From assembly GCA_036491125.1 (NCBI GenBank), contig DASXCO010000238.1:1-50597 (forward strand): a stretch of 50,597 bases of DNA, read 5' to 3'. Each line of letters begins with the position of its first letter. Positions within the stretch are counted from its first letter, which is position 1. Shown piece after piece: positions 18,213 to 26,829 of this stretch. The notes under the pieces were generated by a model, which was given only the letters and a program-made list of their open reading frames with translations, made no database searches and was not told the origin of the DNA. The stretch is from Acidimicrobiales bacterium. Lineage in GTDB: Bacteria > Actinomycetota > Acidimicrobiia > Acidimicrobiales > AC-9. Both the position numbers and the translations under genes were made by a program.

Positions 18213-18869
18213 GTGACAGATGTAACAGCGGGTCGGATGCGCTCCGATGCCCGCCGCAACCGGGAGCGGGTGCTCGAAGCCGCTGAAGCCCTCTTCGGCG
18301 AGATCGGGCTCAAGGCGCAGATGGACGACGTCGCCGAGCGGGCCGGTGTCGGGGTGGGCACCGTCTACCGCCATTTCCCGACCAAGCACGCGCTGCTCGA
18401 GGCCGTCATCACCCTACGGGGCGAGTCCATGCTGCGCGATATACAGGCGGTCGCCAGCGATCCGGATCCGGGCACCGCGCTGCGCCGGTACGCCTCCGCC
18501 ATGGCCGATCAGCAGGCCCGCAACCGGGCGCTCGCCGAAGAGATGGCGGCGGAGTTCGACCCGCCGGCGGTGCTCGAGCGGATCAAGGAGTCGCTCCGCC
18601 AGACCGTGACCGAGCTCGTCACCCGCGCCCAGGCGGCGGGGGCGATCCGGTCGGACATCGGTCCCTCGGACATGGCCATGCTGATGTCGGGCATTGCCCA
18701 CGCCGTGGAGCTGGCCGGCGACCTGGGGCCCACCCTCCGCCAGCGCTACCTCACGATCGTGCTGGACGGGCTGTCCCCCGCCCACGCCTCGCCCCTGCCG
18801 GGTCGTGCACTCGACTTCGACGAGCTCCACCGGTTGATGCGCAAGCACCGCCCTTGCGAGCGCGACTGA
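18213..18869 (+). CDS. TetR/AcrR family transcriptional regulator
   Basis: A 218-residue regulator. The helix-turn-helix spans about residues 13-60 (RNRERVLEAAEALFGEIGLKAQMDDVAERAGVGVGTVYRHFPTKHALLEAV), with the typical VGTVYRHFPTK recognition helix. The C-terminal domain (MADQQARNRALAEEMAAEF, then IGPSDMAMLMSGIAHAVE) matches the SbtR-like group, often linked to efflux genes. The GTG at 18213 has AAGGGA upstream; an ATG at 18237 would also keep the domain. It is expected to repress the divergent MFS-MMPL efflux operon and itself through the palindrome at 18163-18180. Confidence 0.92.
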   Translation: MTDVTAGRMRSDARRNRERVLEAAEALFGEIGLKAQMDDVAERAGVGVGTVYRHFPTKHALLEAVITLRGESMLRDIQAVASDPDPGTALRRYASAMADQQARNRALAEEMAAEFDPPAVLERIKESLRQTVTELVTRAQAAGAIRSDIGPSDMAMLMSGIAHAVELAGDLGPTLRQRYLTIVLDGLSPAHASPLPGRALDFDELHRLMRKHRPCERD

Positions 18870-18928
18870 GTCGTAGCCTCTGCGCTGTGTGTGGCGCGAG
18901 CTCGTGTCCGAGCGGAAGGTGAGGTCTG

Positions 18929-19303
18929 ATGACTGCGACTGAGGTGCTGCGCAGGATCGACGAGTCGATCTCCGGCGGTCGATCGTTCGGCCCGGCGTTC
19001 GAGCGGGACGGCTGTCTGATCATCCCGGTTGCGCTCGTGTTCGGCGGAGGGGGTGGCGGCACCGACGAGACCGAGCCCGGAACGTCAGCTGCGGGCGATC
19101 AGCCCACCAAGCGCGGGCCCTTTCGCCGAACCAACAACGGCGGCGGCTTCGGGCTCGTGTCGTGGCCGATCGGCGTGTACGTGGTCAAGGACGGCGAGGC
19201 CCGCTGGCGACCGCTGGTGAGCTTCAGCGACGTGGGCTTCCTCGTCCTGATGCTGGCTCGCGTGTTCGCTCGCAGGCGCCGTCACCGCCACGGTCAAGGC
19301 TGA
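18929..19303 (+). CDS. GerW/YtfJ-like spore-protein-family protein
   Basis: A 124-residue protein with the GerW (YtfJ) layout. A helix starts TEVLRRIDESI, followed by GPAFERDGCLIIPVALVFGGGGGG, then a variable linker, and the second Gly-rich strand pair NNGGGFGLVSWPIGVYVVKDGEARWRPLV. The C-terminus is a hydrophobic helix followed by Arg/His residues (FLVLMLARVFARRRRHRHG). GerW is a germination-related protein in Bacillus, but relatives occur widely in non-sporulating actinobacteria with unknown function. AAGGTGAGG precedes the ATG. It is followed 25 bp later by the cyclase gene. Confidence 0.75.
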   Translation: MTATEVLRRIDESISGGRSFGPAFERDGCLIIPVALVFGGGGGGTDETEPGTSAAGDQPTKRGPFRRTNNGGGFGLVSWPIGVYVVKDGEARWRPLVSFSDVGFLVLMLARVFARRRRHRHGQG

Positions 19304-19328
19304 CCGCCCCGAGCCGTAGGCTGCGGCG

Positions 19329-20132
19329 ATGGCCAAGCCGACCCGCGCCGCCCGGGCCACCGCGGCTACGACGGTCCAGGCATTGCGCAGGGCTATGTCC
19401 CGCAGGGCGGCCGAACTGATCCGGAGCGACCCGGACACGGCGGCCACGGCGCTCGAGGTGGGTCTCGTCGACCGTCAGTGGCTGGACGACCCGGCGGCCC
19501 ACCCCATCAGCTCGGGCACGCCGACCGGCGTCCTGGAGCGATTCCTGGAGCGCTCGGTGGAGCAGCGGCCGTCGCGATTGGCGGCGCTGGGCCTCAGCGC
19601 CGTGCAGCTCCTCTCCTCGACGGAGGGCAAGGAGGACGGCGCGAGCCAGTCCGTGACCATCGTCTTCACCGACCTCGAGGGTTTCACCTCCTACACCGAC
19701 GAGCATGGCGACACCGCCGCCTCGACCCTGGTCCAGGATCATCGTCGCGTCGTCGGACCGATCGTCCGCAGCTGGCACGGCCGGGTGGTCAAGCAGCTCG
19801 GCGACGGGTTCCTGCTGTCCTTCGCCGAGCCCAAGCCCGGCGTGCTCGCAGCCCTCGAGCTGCTGGGCACCTGCACGACCCCCCTGCGACTCCGGGCCGG
19901 TGTGCACGTCGGAGAGGCGGTGGTGAGCCGCGCCGATCTCGTCGGCCACGCCGTGAACGTGGCCGCGCGGGTCACCGAGGTCGCCAGAGGCGGTCAGGCG
20001 CTGGCGACCACCGACGTGCGCGACACCGTGAAGGGGGTGCCCGGAGTCCACTTCGGAAGGGCTCGCACCCACAAGCTGAAGGGGGTGTCGGACCGCATCG
20101 GGCTCTGCGAGATCTCGCTGGCGGGGGCCTGA
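19329..20132 (+). CDS. Class III adenylate/guanylate cyclase domain protein
   Basis: A 267-residue soluble protein. The N-terminal ~110 residues are helical (AVELIR-type helices; GLVDRQWLDDPAAHPIS). The C-terminal cyclase homology domain has both metal aspartates: D115 in VFTDLEGFTSYTD and D159 in VVKQLGDGFLLSF. It also has VGHAVNVAARVTEVA, with the transition-state Asn and Arg. Substrate specificity cannot be assigned by eye. The domain ends with FGRARTHKLKGVSDRIGLCEI, the usual family end. No transmembrane segment is present. Confidence 0.92.
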   Translation: MAKPTRAARATAATTVQALRRAMSRRAAELIRSDPDTAATALEVGLVDRQWLDDPAAHPISSGTPTGVLERFLERSVEQRPSRLAALGLSAVQLLSSTEGKEDGASQSVTIVFTDLEGFTSYTDEHGDTAASTLVQDHRRVVGPIVRSWHGRVVKQLGDGFLLSFAEPKPGVLAALELLGTCTTPLRLRAGVHVGEAVVSRADLVGHAVNVAARVTEVARGGQALATTDVRDTVKGVPGVHFGRARTHKLKGVSDRIGLCEISLAGA

Positions 20133-20169
20133 CGCCGACCGGACGCGCTGGACCGGGCGTCGCGAGCGT

Positions 20170-20185
20170 GCGAACATACGTTCGT
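20170..20185. promoter_or_regulatory. SOS box (LexA operator candidate) at the UvrD-family gene start
   Basis: The 16-mer contains CGAAC-ATAC-GTTCG (20171-20184). It matches the actinobacterial consensus TCGAAC-N4-GTTCGA at 10 of 12 defined positions and is a perfect inner palindrome. It overlaps the GTG start codon of the helicase gene, so LexA binding would block transcription initiation. Confidence 0.75.
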
Positions 20186-22253
20186 GACCTGGGAGCTCAA
20201 TACCGAGCAGCGTGAGGCCGTACAGCACGACGACCGGCCGCTCCTCGTGCTGGCCGGCGCGGGAACGGGCAAGACGGCGACGCTGGCTGCCCGCCTGGCC
20301 CATCTGCTGGAGCGGGGAGCCGAGCCCGAGCGGGTCTGCCTGCTCACCTTCTCCCGACGAGCGGCGGCGGAGATGCGCACCCGGGCCGGATACATGGTCG
20401 ACCCGGCGCTCGCCGCAAGAGTTGTGGGCGGCACCTTCCACTCCGTCGCCCAACGGCTCCTCCGCCATCACGGGCGGCTGATCGGGCTGGACCCGAGCTT
20501 CAGCGTGCTCGACGGCGCCGACAGCATCGAGCTGATCGGCCTCGTGAGGAGCGAGTCGGACGCGTGCGGGCGGGACGGCGCCCGCTTTCCCCGCAAGGAG
20601 ACGCTGGCCGCCATCCTGAGCCGCGTGGCCAACGCCCAGGTGCGCCTGTCGGAGGTCGTGTCGAGATCCTTTCCGTGGTGCAGCCGGGACCTCGATGCCA
20701 TGCGGGCCGTCTTCGCCGCCTACACCACCCGCAAGCGGGCCCAGCAGCTGTGCGACTTCGACGACCTGCTTCTGCTGGTCCGGGCTCTCGGAGGTTCGGA
20801 GGTCGGTCGCGGCGTGCTGTCCGGACTCTTCGACCATGTGTTGGTCGACGAGTACCAGGACGTCAACGCGCTGCAGGCGGATCTGGTCGAGCTGCTCCGA
20901 CCTCGAGGCTGCGGGATGACCGCGGTGGGCGACGACGCCCAGGCCATCTATGGCTTTCGGGCCGCCTCGACCGCGGCCATCCTCGACCTTCCCCGCCGGT
21001 ACGCCGACGCCGCGGTCGTGAGGCTCGAGCACAACTACCGCTCCACCACACCGATCCTGGCCGTGGCGAACCAGGTGATGGCCGACGAGCCGGGCGGGTC
21101 CGTCAAGGCCCTGTGGTCCGAGCGGCCCGGCCGGCGGCGACCCCTGCTGCGGACATGCGCCGACGAGGCGACCCAGGCCGATGCGGTGTGTACCTCCGTG
21201 CTGTCGCACCGCGAGGATGGGGTCGCGCTGCGGTCGCAGGTAGTGCTGTTCCGAGCGGGTCACCACTCCACGACGCTCGAAGTGGCCCTCGGCCGGCGTC
21301 GGATCCCTTACGTCAAGTACGGGGGGTTGCGGTTCGTCGAGGCTGCGCACGTGAAGGACCTGCTGGCCCTGCTCCGGCTGCTCGACAACCCATGGGACGA
21401 GATGGCCTGGTTCCGCGTCCTGCGACTGCTCGAAGGAGTCGGTCCGGCCACTGCGGGACGGGTGCTCGGGCAGTTGGGGGTGCGCCGGTCGGAGGCGCCC
21501 GCCGACCCGGCCGCGACGTCACCGCTCACGCGGCTGCTGGCCGGCGCGCCGACCGTTCCGGGGCCGGCCCGCGAGGACCTGGCCGGGCTGCGGGTCGCGC
21601 TCGCCGAGTGCAGCGGCGCCGCCCCGGCGGTGGACGCGGCGCCGCCGGTAGGGGCGCAGATCGACCGGCTCCGACAGTGGCTTGCGCCGGTGGTCCTGCG
21701 CCGTTACGACGCTCCCGCCGCCCGCTGCGGGGACCTCGAGCGGCTGGCCGAGCAGGCCGCGGCGGCATCGAGCCGCGGCGCGTTCGTCTCCGAGCTGACC
21801 CTGGACCCGCCCGTCGTCACGGGGGACCTGGCCGGCCCGCCATCACTCGACGACGACTGGCTCGTGCTGTCCACCGTGCACTCGGCCAAGGGTGGCGAGT
21901 GGGACGTCGTGCACGTGATCCACGCTGCCGACGGCATGTTCCCATCGGACCTCGCGACCGGTGACGAGGACGCCCTGGCCGAGGAACGACGGCTGTTCTA
22001 CGTCGCCGTCACCCGGGCGCGCAACGCGCTGGAGGTGAACGTGCCCCTTCGGTTCCACCGCCATCGTCACCGGCTCGACGACCGCCACGACTTCGCGCCC
22101 GTGAGCCGCTTCCTCAGCCCCGCCGTACAGGCGCTGATGGACGCCGATGCTGCCGTGCCACCGTCGGGCGACGTGCCCGCGAGCGACGTCGTCTCGAGTC
22201 CCGCTGCCGGCGTGGCGGCCGTCGACCGGCTGCTCGCCGAGCTGTGGTCGTGA
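20184..22253 (+). CDS. UvrD/PcrA-family (superfamily 1A) ATP-dependent DNA helicase
   Basis: A 689-residue 3'-5' helicase of the UvrD/Rep type. Motifs in order: Q-motif LNTEQREAV; Walker A AGAGTGKT (residues 24-31); Ia LTFSRRAAAEM; motif II VLVDEYQDVN; III MTAVGDDAQAIYGFRAAS; IV RLEHNYRST; V LSTVHSAKGGEWDVVHVI; and VI FYVAVTRARNALEV. The GTG at 20184 sits directly before the Q-motif. Motif II reads DEYQD and the protein is a little shorter than UvrD (about 720), with a compact 2B region. A near-perfect SOS box overlaps the start codon, implying induction by DNA damage. Role: repair or replication-fork processing. Confidence 0.95.
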   Translation: MTWELNTEQREAVQHDDRPLLVLAGAGTGKTATLAARLAHLLERGAEPERVCLLTFSRRAAAEMRTRAGYMVDPALAARVVGGTFHSVAQRLLRHHGRLIGLDPSFSVLDGADSIELIGLVRSESDACGRDGARFPRKETLAAILSRVANAQVRLSEVVSRSFPWCSRDLDAMRAVFAAYTTRKRAQQLCDFDDLLLLVRALGGSEVGRGVLSGLFDHVLVDEYQDVNALQADLVELLRPRGCGMTAVGDDAQAIYGFRAASTAAILDLPRRYADAAVVRLEHNYRSTTPILAVANQVMADEPGGSVKALWSERPGRRRPLLRTCADEATQADAVCTSVLSHREDGVALRSQVVLFRAGHHSTTLEVALGRRRIPYVKYGGLRFVEAAHVKDLLALLRLLDNPWDEMAWFRVLRLLEGVGPATAGRVLGQLGVRRSEAPADPAATSPLTRLLAGAPTVPGPAREDLAGLRVALAECSGAAPAVDAAPPVGAQIDRLRQWLAPVVLRRYDAPAARCGDLERLAEQAAAASSRGAFVSELTLDPPVVTGDLAGPPSLDDDWLVLSTVHSAKGGEWDVVHVIHAADGMFPSDLATGDEDALAEERRLFYVAVTRARNALEVNVPLRFHRHRHRLDDRHDFAPVSRFLSPAVQALMDADAAVPPSGDVPASDVVSSPAAGVAAVDRLLAELWS

Positions 22254-22299
22254 GCGGTGATCCTGCCGGTTGTCGACGGCTGGCGAGAGGAGTAGCATA

Positions 22300-22315
22300 C
22301 CAAACGTATGTTCGA
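22300..22315. promoter_or_regulatory. Near-consensus SOS box upstream of the VOC gene
   Basis: CCAAAC-GTAT-GTTCGA matches TCGAAC-N4-GTTCGA at 10 of 12 positions. On the minus strand it shares the 12-mer CGAACATACGTT with the box at 20171-20182. It overlaps a second short inverted repeat, CATAC-CAAAC-GTATG (22296-22310). Confidence 0.5.
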
Positions 22316-22337
22316 GACACAGCGACAGGAGGCCACC

Positions 22338-22805
22338 ATGGCGAAGGTGAAGCCGATCCCTGACGGGTACCCGCAGGTCATGCCCTACCTGAGCGTCGAC
22401 GGGGCGTCGGCCGCGATCGACTTCTACGGCAAGGTGCTGGGCACCACCGAGCGCATGCGGATGCCCGGCCCGGACGGCAGGATCGGGCACGCCGAGCTGC
22501 AGCTCGGCGATGCGGTCATCATGCTCGCCGACGAGTTCCCGGACATGGGGGCCAGCAGCCCGAAGACCCTCGGCGGCAGCCCGGTGACGATCACCATCTA
22601 CGTCGAGGACGTCGACAGCGTCTTCGACAGGGCGATCAAGGCGGGCGCCACGAGCCTGCGCCCCGTGGAGAACCAGTTCTACGGTGACCGTACCGGCCAG
22701 TTCGAGGATCCCTTCGGGCACCGGTGGAACGTCGGCACCCACGTCGAGGACGTGCCGCCCGACGAGATGGCCAAGCGCGCCGCCGAGATGATGGGCGACG
22801 GCTGA
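22338..22805 (+). CDS. VOC family (glyoxalase/PhnB-like) protein
   Basis: A 155-residue protein with two beta-alpha-beta-beta-beta units. It reads VMPYLSVDGASAAIDFYGKVLGTTERMRMPGPDGRIGHAELQLGDAVIMLADEFPDMG, then VTIYVEDVDSVFDRAIKAGATSLRPVENQFYGDRTGQFEDPFGHRWNVGTHVEDVPPDEM. This is the PhnB/YdcE-like form in which the His, Glu and Glu positions could bind a metal. The ATG at 22338 is chosen because GACAGGAGG lies 7 nt upstream; the ATG at 22308 lies inside an SOS-like box. It may be a resistance or isomerase protein; the substrate is unknown. Confidence 0.9.
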   Translation: MAKVKPIPDGYPQVMPYLSVDGASAAIDFYGKVLGTTERMRMPGPDGRIGHAELQLGDAVIMLADEFPDMGASSPKTLGGSPVTITIYVEDVDSVFDRAIKAGATSLRPVENQFYGDRTGQFEDPFGHRWNVGTHVEDVPPDEMAKRAAEMMGDG

Positions 22806-22820
22806 GCGCCTGCGCGAGCG

Positions 22821-23960
22821 CTAGCGGACGAGGCGGAAGAAGGCGCGCACCTCGTTCACGAATGCGTCCGGCTGCTCGAAGGCGGCGAAGTGGCCGCCTC
22901 GGTCGAGCTCGTTCCAGTACCGGAGATCGGAGAAGCGTTGTTCGGCCCAGCGGCGTGACGTGCGGATGATCTCTTTCGGGAAGACGGAGCATCCCGCGGG
23001 CGCGCCGACGGGCTCCCTGTTGAACTGACGAAAGCTCTCCCAGTAGAGGCGGGCCGACGACGCGCCCGCGGCCGGAAGCCAGTAGAGCATGACGTTGTCG
23101 AGCAGCTCGTCCCTGGTCAGCAGGTTCAGCGGATCGCCGTCACAGTCGGTCCACGACCAGAACTTCTCGACGATCCAGGCGCACTGCCCGACGGGCGAGT
23201 CGACGAGCCCGTAGCCGAGCGTCTGTGGCCTGGTGGACTGTTGCTTCGAATAGCCGCTGTCCCACTTGTCGTAGCGAGTCAAGGCGGCGAGCGCAGCCTG
23301 CTCGGCCTCGCTCAGCTCGCCCATCGTGGCAGGGTCGGGCACGGCCACCGGCATGTTGAGGTGGATGCCGGCCAGATGGTCGACGTCCTGCTGGCCGATG
23401 CTGGTGGTCACGGTGGCTCCCCAGTCGCCGCCTTGGGCGCCGTAGCGGTGGTAACCGAGCCGGTCCATCAGCTCGGCCCAGGCTCGGGCGATGTGGTCCA
23501 CATCCCACCCGTGACGGAGGGGCTTGTCGCTGAAGCCGTAGCCCGGCAGTGACGGGCACACCACATGGAACGCGTCGGCCGGATCACCACCGTGGGCGGC
23601 GGGGTCGGCGAGCGGGCCGATCACCTTGAGGAACTCCACGATCGACCCGGGCCAGCCGTGGGTGATGATCAGCGGCAGGGCCTTCTCCTGGGGCGAACGT
23701 ACGTGGATGAAGTGGATCCCGAGCCCGTCGATGGTGGTGCGGTACTGCGGAAGGGCATTCAGGCGGGCTTCCGATCGCCGCCAGTCGTACTCGTCGGTCC
23801 AGTAGCGACACAGCTCCTGCAAGTAGGTGAGGGGAATGCCCTGCGACCAGTCGTCGACCGTCTCCGGCTCGGGCCACCGCGTCCGCCGCAGCCGGTCTCG
23901 CAGGTCTGCCAGCGCCTCGTCGGGTACCTCGATCCGGAACGGCGTGATCGGGGTGCTCAC
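22821..23960 (-). CDS. Epoxide hydrolase (EHN-type alpha/beta hydrolase)
   Basis: A 379-residue enzyme that opens epoxides to diols. The N-terminal EHN lid domain begins ITPFRIEVPDEALADLRDRLRRTRWPEPETVDDWSQG. The hydrolase core has the oxyanion HGWPGS, nucleophile D179 in QGGDWGA, and the late His in DRGGHFAAFEQPD. The GTG at 23960 overlaps the thioesterase stop (GTGA), so the two genes are translationally coupled. Length and domain order are normal for the microsomal/actinobacterial type. Confidence 0.94.
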   Translation of the reverse strand: MSTPITPFRIEVPDEALADLRDRLRRTRWPEPETVDDWSQGIPLTYLQELCRYWTDEYDWRRSEARLNALPQYRTTIDGLGIHFIHVRSPQEKALPLIITHGWPGSIVEFLKVIGPLADPAAHGGDPADAFHVVCPSLPGYGFSDKPLRHGWDVDHIARAWAELMDRLGYHRYGAQGGDWGATVTTSIGQQDVDHLAGIHLNMPVAVPDPATMGELSEAEQAALAALTRYDKWDSGYSKQQSTRPQTLGYGLVDSPVGQCAWIVEKFWSWTDCDGDPLNLLTRDELLDNVMLYWLPAAGASSARLYWESFRQFNREPVGAPAGCSVFPKEIIRTSRRWAEQRFSDLRYWNELDRGGHFAAFEQPDAFVNEVRAFFRLVR

Positions 23961-24385
23961 GGGGAACGCAGGACGGCCTGGGACTGGGTCACGCGGGCGA
24001 CCCGCTTGCCGTCGGCATCCGTGACGTCGGTCTCGACGACGATCACGGTGCGGCCGGCGTGCAACGGGTGGGACGCGGCCTCGATGTGTCCGCCGCGCAC
24101 GGCTCGCAGGAAGTTCGTCGTCGATTGGATAGTGGTCGTGCCGCTGGCGCCCTCGGGCAGGTTGAGGAACGCGCAGGCCCCGCCCGTGCTGTCGGCGAGG
24201 GCCATGATCACGCCGCCGTGGAGGACGCCTCCGCTCGTGCACAGCGACTCCGACCAGCCCAGTCGGGCCCGGACCTCGCTCGGGGTGTTGACAACGGTCT
24301 CGATCCCCAGCGTGCTGGCGAACGGCATGATCCGTTGGAGGGAATCGATCGGAAGCTCATCGGCACTGGTCATGCCGCTGACCAC
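23957..24385 (-). CDS. PaaI family hotdog thioesterase
   Basis: A 142-residue hotdog-fold protein. The central helix holds GGVLHGGVIMALADSTGGACAF, the PaaI-type catalytic segment with HGG and the acidic residue, followed by TIQSTTNFLRAVRGGHIEAASHPLHAGRTVIVVETDV. It hydrolyses acyl- or aryl-CoA thioesters; the natural substrate is unknown. An internal ATG at 24373 (MTSADEL) could be the true start. It overlaps the epoxide hydrolase by 4 nt and follows the HxlR gene by 53 bp on the same strand. Confidence 0.9.
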   Translation of the reverse strand: MVSGMTSADELPIDSLQRIMPFASTLGIETVVNTPSEVRARLGWSESLCTSGGVLHGGVIMALADSTGGACAFLNLPEGASGTTTIQSTTNFLRAVRGGHIEAASHPLHAGRTVIVVETDVTDADGKRVARVTQSQAVLRSP

Positions 24386-24438
24386 CGTTGCGGGCGCGAT
24401 CGGATGACACGTGTTCTAGCCGGCCCGCCTTCTCCGGT

Positions 24439-25086
24439 TCAACCCGGCGAGTGCTCGGTCCGCAAGCGGGCGAGCGCGGTCGGGTCACCCTCGATCGTGA
24501 CCTGCCGCCCCCGCTGACTGGTGGGGTCGAGGAACCCCATCACCACGCCCAGGATCGCATCGGGCGGTCCGTGGAGGACGACATCAGCGTCGTCCGTCGG
24601 TCCGGTGCGGGCGTGAACTCGGCCGTCGCTGGTCTCGATCACGAGCGGTTCGTCACCGGTGTCGAGCAGGATGACGACATCGGACGCCTTCGTCTCGCGT
24701 CGGTTGAGCATGGCCTCGATGGGCTCGACGAGCCAGCGGGTGCGGAACTCGTCCGCGCCGGCCGGCTCGGTCATGAACGGCGCTCCCCACCGCAGGAGCT
24801 GGTGGATCACGGGGCGCAGCTGCTCGCCCCGCTCCGTGAGCCGGTAGACGGTGGTGGCGACCGGCGGCGACGGTTCCTCCCGCCGGACGATGCCCGCCGC
24901 CTCGAGGTGGCGGAGGCGCTCGGCCAGCAGGTTGGTGGCGATACCAGGAAGCCCGTCCCTGAGGTCGGTGTAGCGGCACGGCCGGAGGAGGAGCTCGCGG
25001 ACGATCAGCAGCGTCCAGCGGTCCCCGATCACGTCCAGTGCTCGGGCCAGGGCGCAGAACTGTTGGTACGACCGCACGCCTGTCAC
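24439..25086 (-). CDS. HxlR family regulator with C-terminal SCP2-like domain
   Basis: A 215-residue regulator. The winged-helix HxlR domain occupies residues 1-110 (CALARALDVIGDRWTLLIVRELLLRPCRYTDLRDGLPGIATNLLAERLRHLEAAGIVRR). The C-terminal part (IEAMLNRRETKASDVVILLDTGDEPLVIETSDGRVHARTG, then ADVVLHGPPDAILGVV) resembles a sterol-carrier-protein-like ligand domain often fused to HxlR in actinobacteria. It is divergent from a DHA2 exporter with only 53 bp between starts, and hexamer repeats GCAGTT (25099, 25113) overlap the exporter promoter. It probably regulates that exporter and, through its own transcript, the thioesterase and epoxide hydrolase. Confidence 0.9.
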   Translation of the reverse strand: MTGVRSYQQFCALARALDVIGDRWTLLIVRELLLRPCRYTDLRDGLPGIATNLLAERLRHLEAAGIVRREEPSPPVATTVYRLTERGEQLRPVIHQLLRWGAPFMTEPAGADEFRTRWLVEPIEAMLNRRETKASDVVILLDTGDEPLVIETSDGRVHARTGPTDDADVVLHGPPDAILGVVMGFLDPTSQRGRQVTIEGDPTALARLRTEHSPG

Positions 25087-25102
25087 TGTATCGCGCCTGC
25101 AG

Positions 25103-25131
25103 TTGACTTTCAGCAGTTAGTTGTTTACTTT
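25103..25131 (+). promoter_or_regulatory. Sigma-70-type promoter for the DHA2 exporter, with overlapping direct repeats
   Basis: TTGACT (25103-25108), 17 bp spacer, TACTTT (25126-25131). The ATG start is at 25140, so the predicted transcription start falls on or next to the start codon and the mRNA would be leaderless. GCAGTT repeats at 25099 and 25113, 14 bp apart, overlap the -35 and spacer and are candidate HxlR sites. Confidence 0.65.
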
Positions 25132-25139
25132 TTTGTCTC

Positions 25140-26744
25140 ATGACCCGTCGAGGCGTTGTGCTCCTGGCTCTCCTGCTGGCCACCTTCATCATCAACCTGG
25201 ACACGACCATCGTGAACGTGGCCCTGCCCAGCCTGGTGCGCCAGCTCGGGGCCTCGACCACCGATCTGCAGTGGGTGGTCGACGCCTACAACCTCGTCTT
25301 CGCTGCCCTGGTGCTCGCCGCCGGGAGCCTGAGCGACCGCTTGGGGCGCAAGGGGATGCTCCTGGCCGGCCTGGGATTGTTCGGCTTGGCCAGCCTGGCC
25401 GGCGCCTTCGGGAGTTCGACCACCGAGCTCATCGCCGCCCGGGCGGTGATGGGTCTCGGCGCCGCCCTCATCTTCCCGGCGACACTCTCGCTGATCTCGA
25501 ACGTCTTCACCGAGCGGCGCGAGCGGGCCAAGGCGATAGGCCTGTGGGGAGCGACCGTCGGCGTCGGCATCGCCATGGGCCCGATCGTCGGCGGCTGGCT
25601 CCTCGAGCAGTTCTGGTGGGGGAGCGTGTTCCTCTTCCTCGTCCCGGTCACGGCGGTCGTCGCTGCCCTGGTCGCGGCGTCCGTGCCACCGTCGCGCGAT
25701 CCGAGCACGCCGCCGGTGGACATCCGAGGGCTCGTCCTCTCCGCCGTCGGGATGGGCGTCCTCGTGTTCTCGGTGATCGAGGCGCCCAACTGGGGATGGG
25801 GCTCGGCGCGCACCATCGCCGGCTTCCTCGTCGGCGTGCTCCTGCTGGCCGCCTTCGCGGCCACGGAGGGGCGGATCCTCCACCCGATGCTGGACGTCCG
25901 GCTCTTTCGCAATCTCCGGTTCACCGCGGCCAGCGGCTCCGTGGCCATCGCCTTCTTCGCACTCCAGGGATTCATCTTCCTCGTCACGCAGTACTTCCAG
26001 TTCGTGAAGGACTTCAGCCCCTTCGGCACGGGCGTCCGCTTGCTACCGGTGGCGCTGTCGGTCGGCGCGTCCTCGGTGGTGGGAACGAAGCTCGCCGTAC
26101 GGGTGGGCAACAAGGCCATCGTCACGATCGGCATGCTGCTGTTCGGTGGTGCCCTGCTGTGGATCTCGACTGCGTCACAGACCACCGGTTACGGCGTGAT
26201 CGCCGTGCAGATGCTCGTCCTCGGCACGGGGATGGGACTGACCAGCGCCCCGGCGACCGAGGCCATCATGGGCGCTGTCTCCAAGGAGAAGGCCGGGGTC
26301 GGTTCGGCCGTCAACGACGCCACCCGTCTGCTCGGAGCGACCTTGGGGGTTGCGGTGATCGGCAGCGTCGCCGCCTCGCTCTACACCTCCCGCCTGACGT
26401 CCAGCCTGCCGCGGGGGCTGCCGGCCCAGGCGGTATCTGCGGCCCAGGGATCGATCGGTGGGGCCGTCGAGGCGGCCCACCGGGTCGGCCAGGCCGGCCT
26501 CACCGGGGCGGCGCACCAGCTCAACGACGCCGGGGTGCTCGCCTTCCTGCACAGCTTCAGCGGCGGCGCACTGGTCGCCTCTGGTGTCGCCTTCGTCGGC
26601 GCCATCGTGGCGGCGACGTGGCTGCCGTCCCGGCCTCGCGCCGACATCGAGGAGGGGACGCCGCTGTCCGATGTGGAGCGCCACCTCGAGGCTGCGACAA
26701 CCGGTTCTCGAGAGATCGTCGGTCAGCGTCGCCCGGCTTCGTAG
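25140..26744 (+). CDS. DHA2 family MFS exporter
   Basis: A 534-residue, 14-helix exporter. TM1 carries FIINLDTTIVNVALPSLV, motif A is AAGSLSDRLGRKGM, and the motif C region is GVGIAMGPIVGGWLLEQFWWGSVFLF. A late signature is GTGMGLTSAPATEAIMGAVSKEKAGVGSAVNDATRLLGA, typical of the EmrB/QacA group. The long loop between the last helices (SLPRGLPAQAVSAAQGSIGGAVEAA) is usual. There is no leader between the predicted transcription start and ATG. Control by the divergent HxlR protein is inferred. Substrate unknown. Confidence 0.95.
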   Translation: MTRRGVVLLALLLATFIINLDTTIVNVALPSLVRQLGASTTDLQWVVDAYNLVFAALVLAAGSLSDRLGRKGMLLAGLGLFGLASLAGAFGSSTTELIAARAVMGLGAALIFPATLSLISNVFTERRERAKAIGLWGATVGVGIAMGPIVGGWLLEQFWWGSVFLFLVPVTAVVAALVAASVPPSRDPSTPPVDIRGLVLSAVGMGVLVFSVIEAPNWGWGSARTIAGFLVGVLLLAAFAATEGRILHPMLDVRLFRNLRFTAASGSVAIAFFALQGFIFLVTQYFQFVKDFSPFGTGVRLLPVALSVGASSVVGTKLAVRVGNKAIVTIGMLLFGGALLWISTASQTTGYGVIAVQMLVLGTGMGLTSAPATEAIMGAVSKEKAGVGSAVNDATRLLGATLGVAVIGSVAASLYTSRLTSSLPRGLPAQAVSAAQGSIGGAVEAAHRVGQAGLTGAAHQLNDAGVLAFLHSFSGGALVASGVAFVGAIVAATWLPSRPRADIEEGTPLSDVERHLEAATTGSREIVGQRRPAS

Positions 26745-26829
26745 CGGACAGCCCGCCGGGAGAGAAACTGTGAGTAGACGCCCACGCGGGCCTCAGGTGA
26801 TGCCCAGGTAGGTCCTTGATGGTGTCGCG

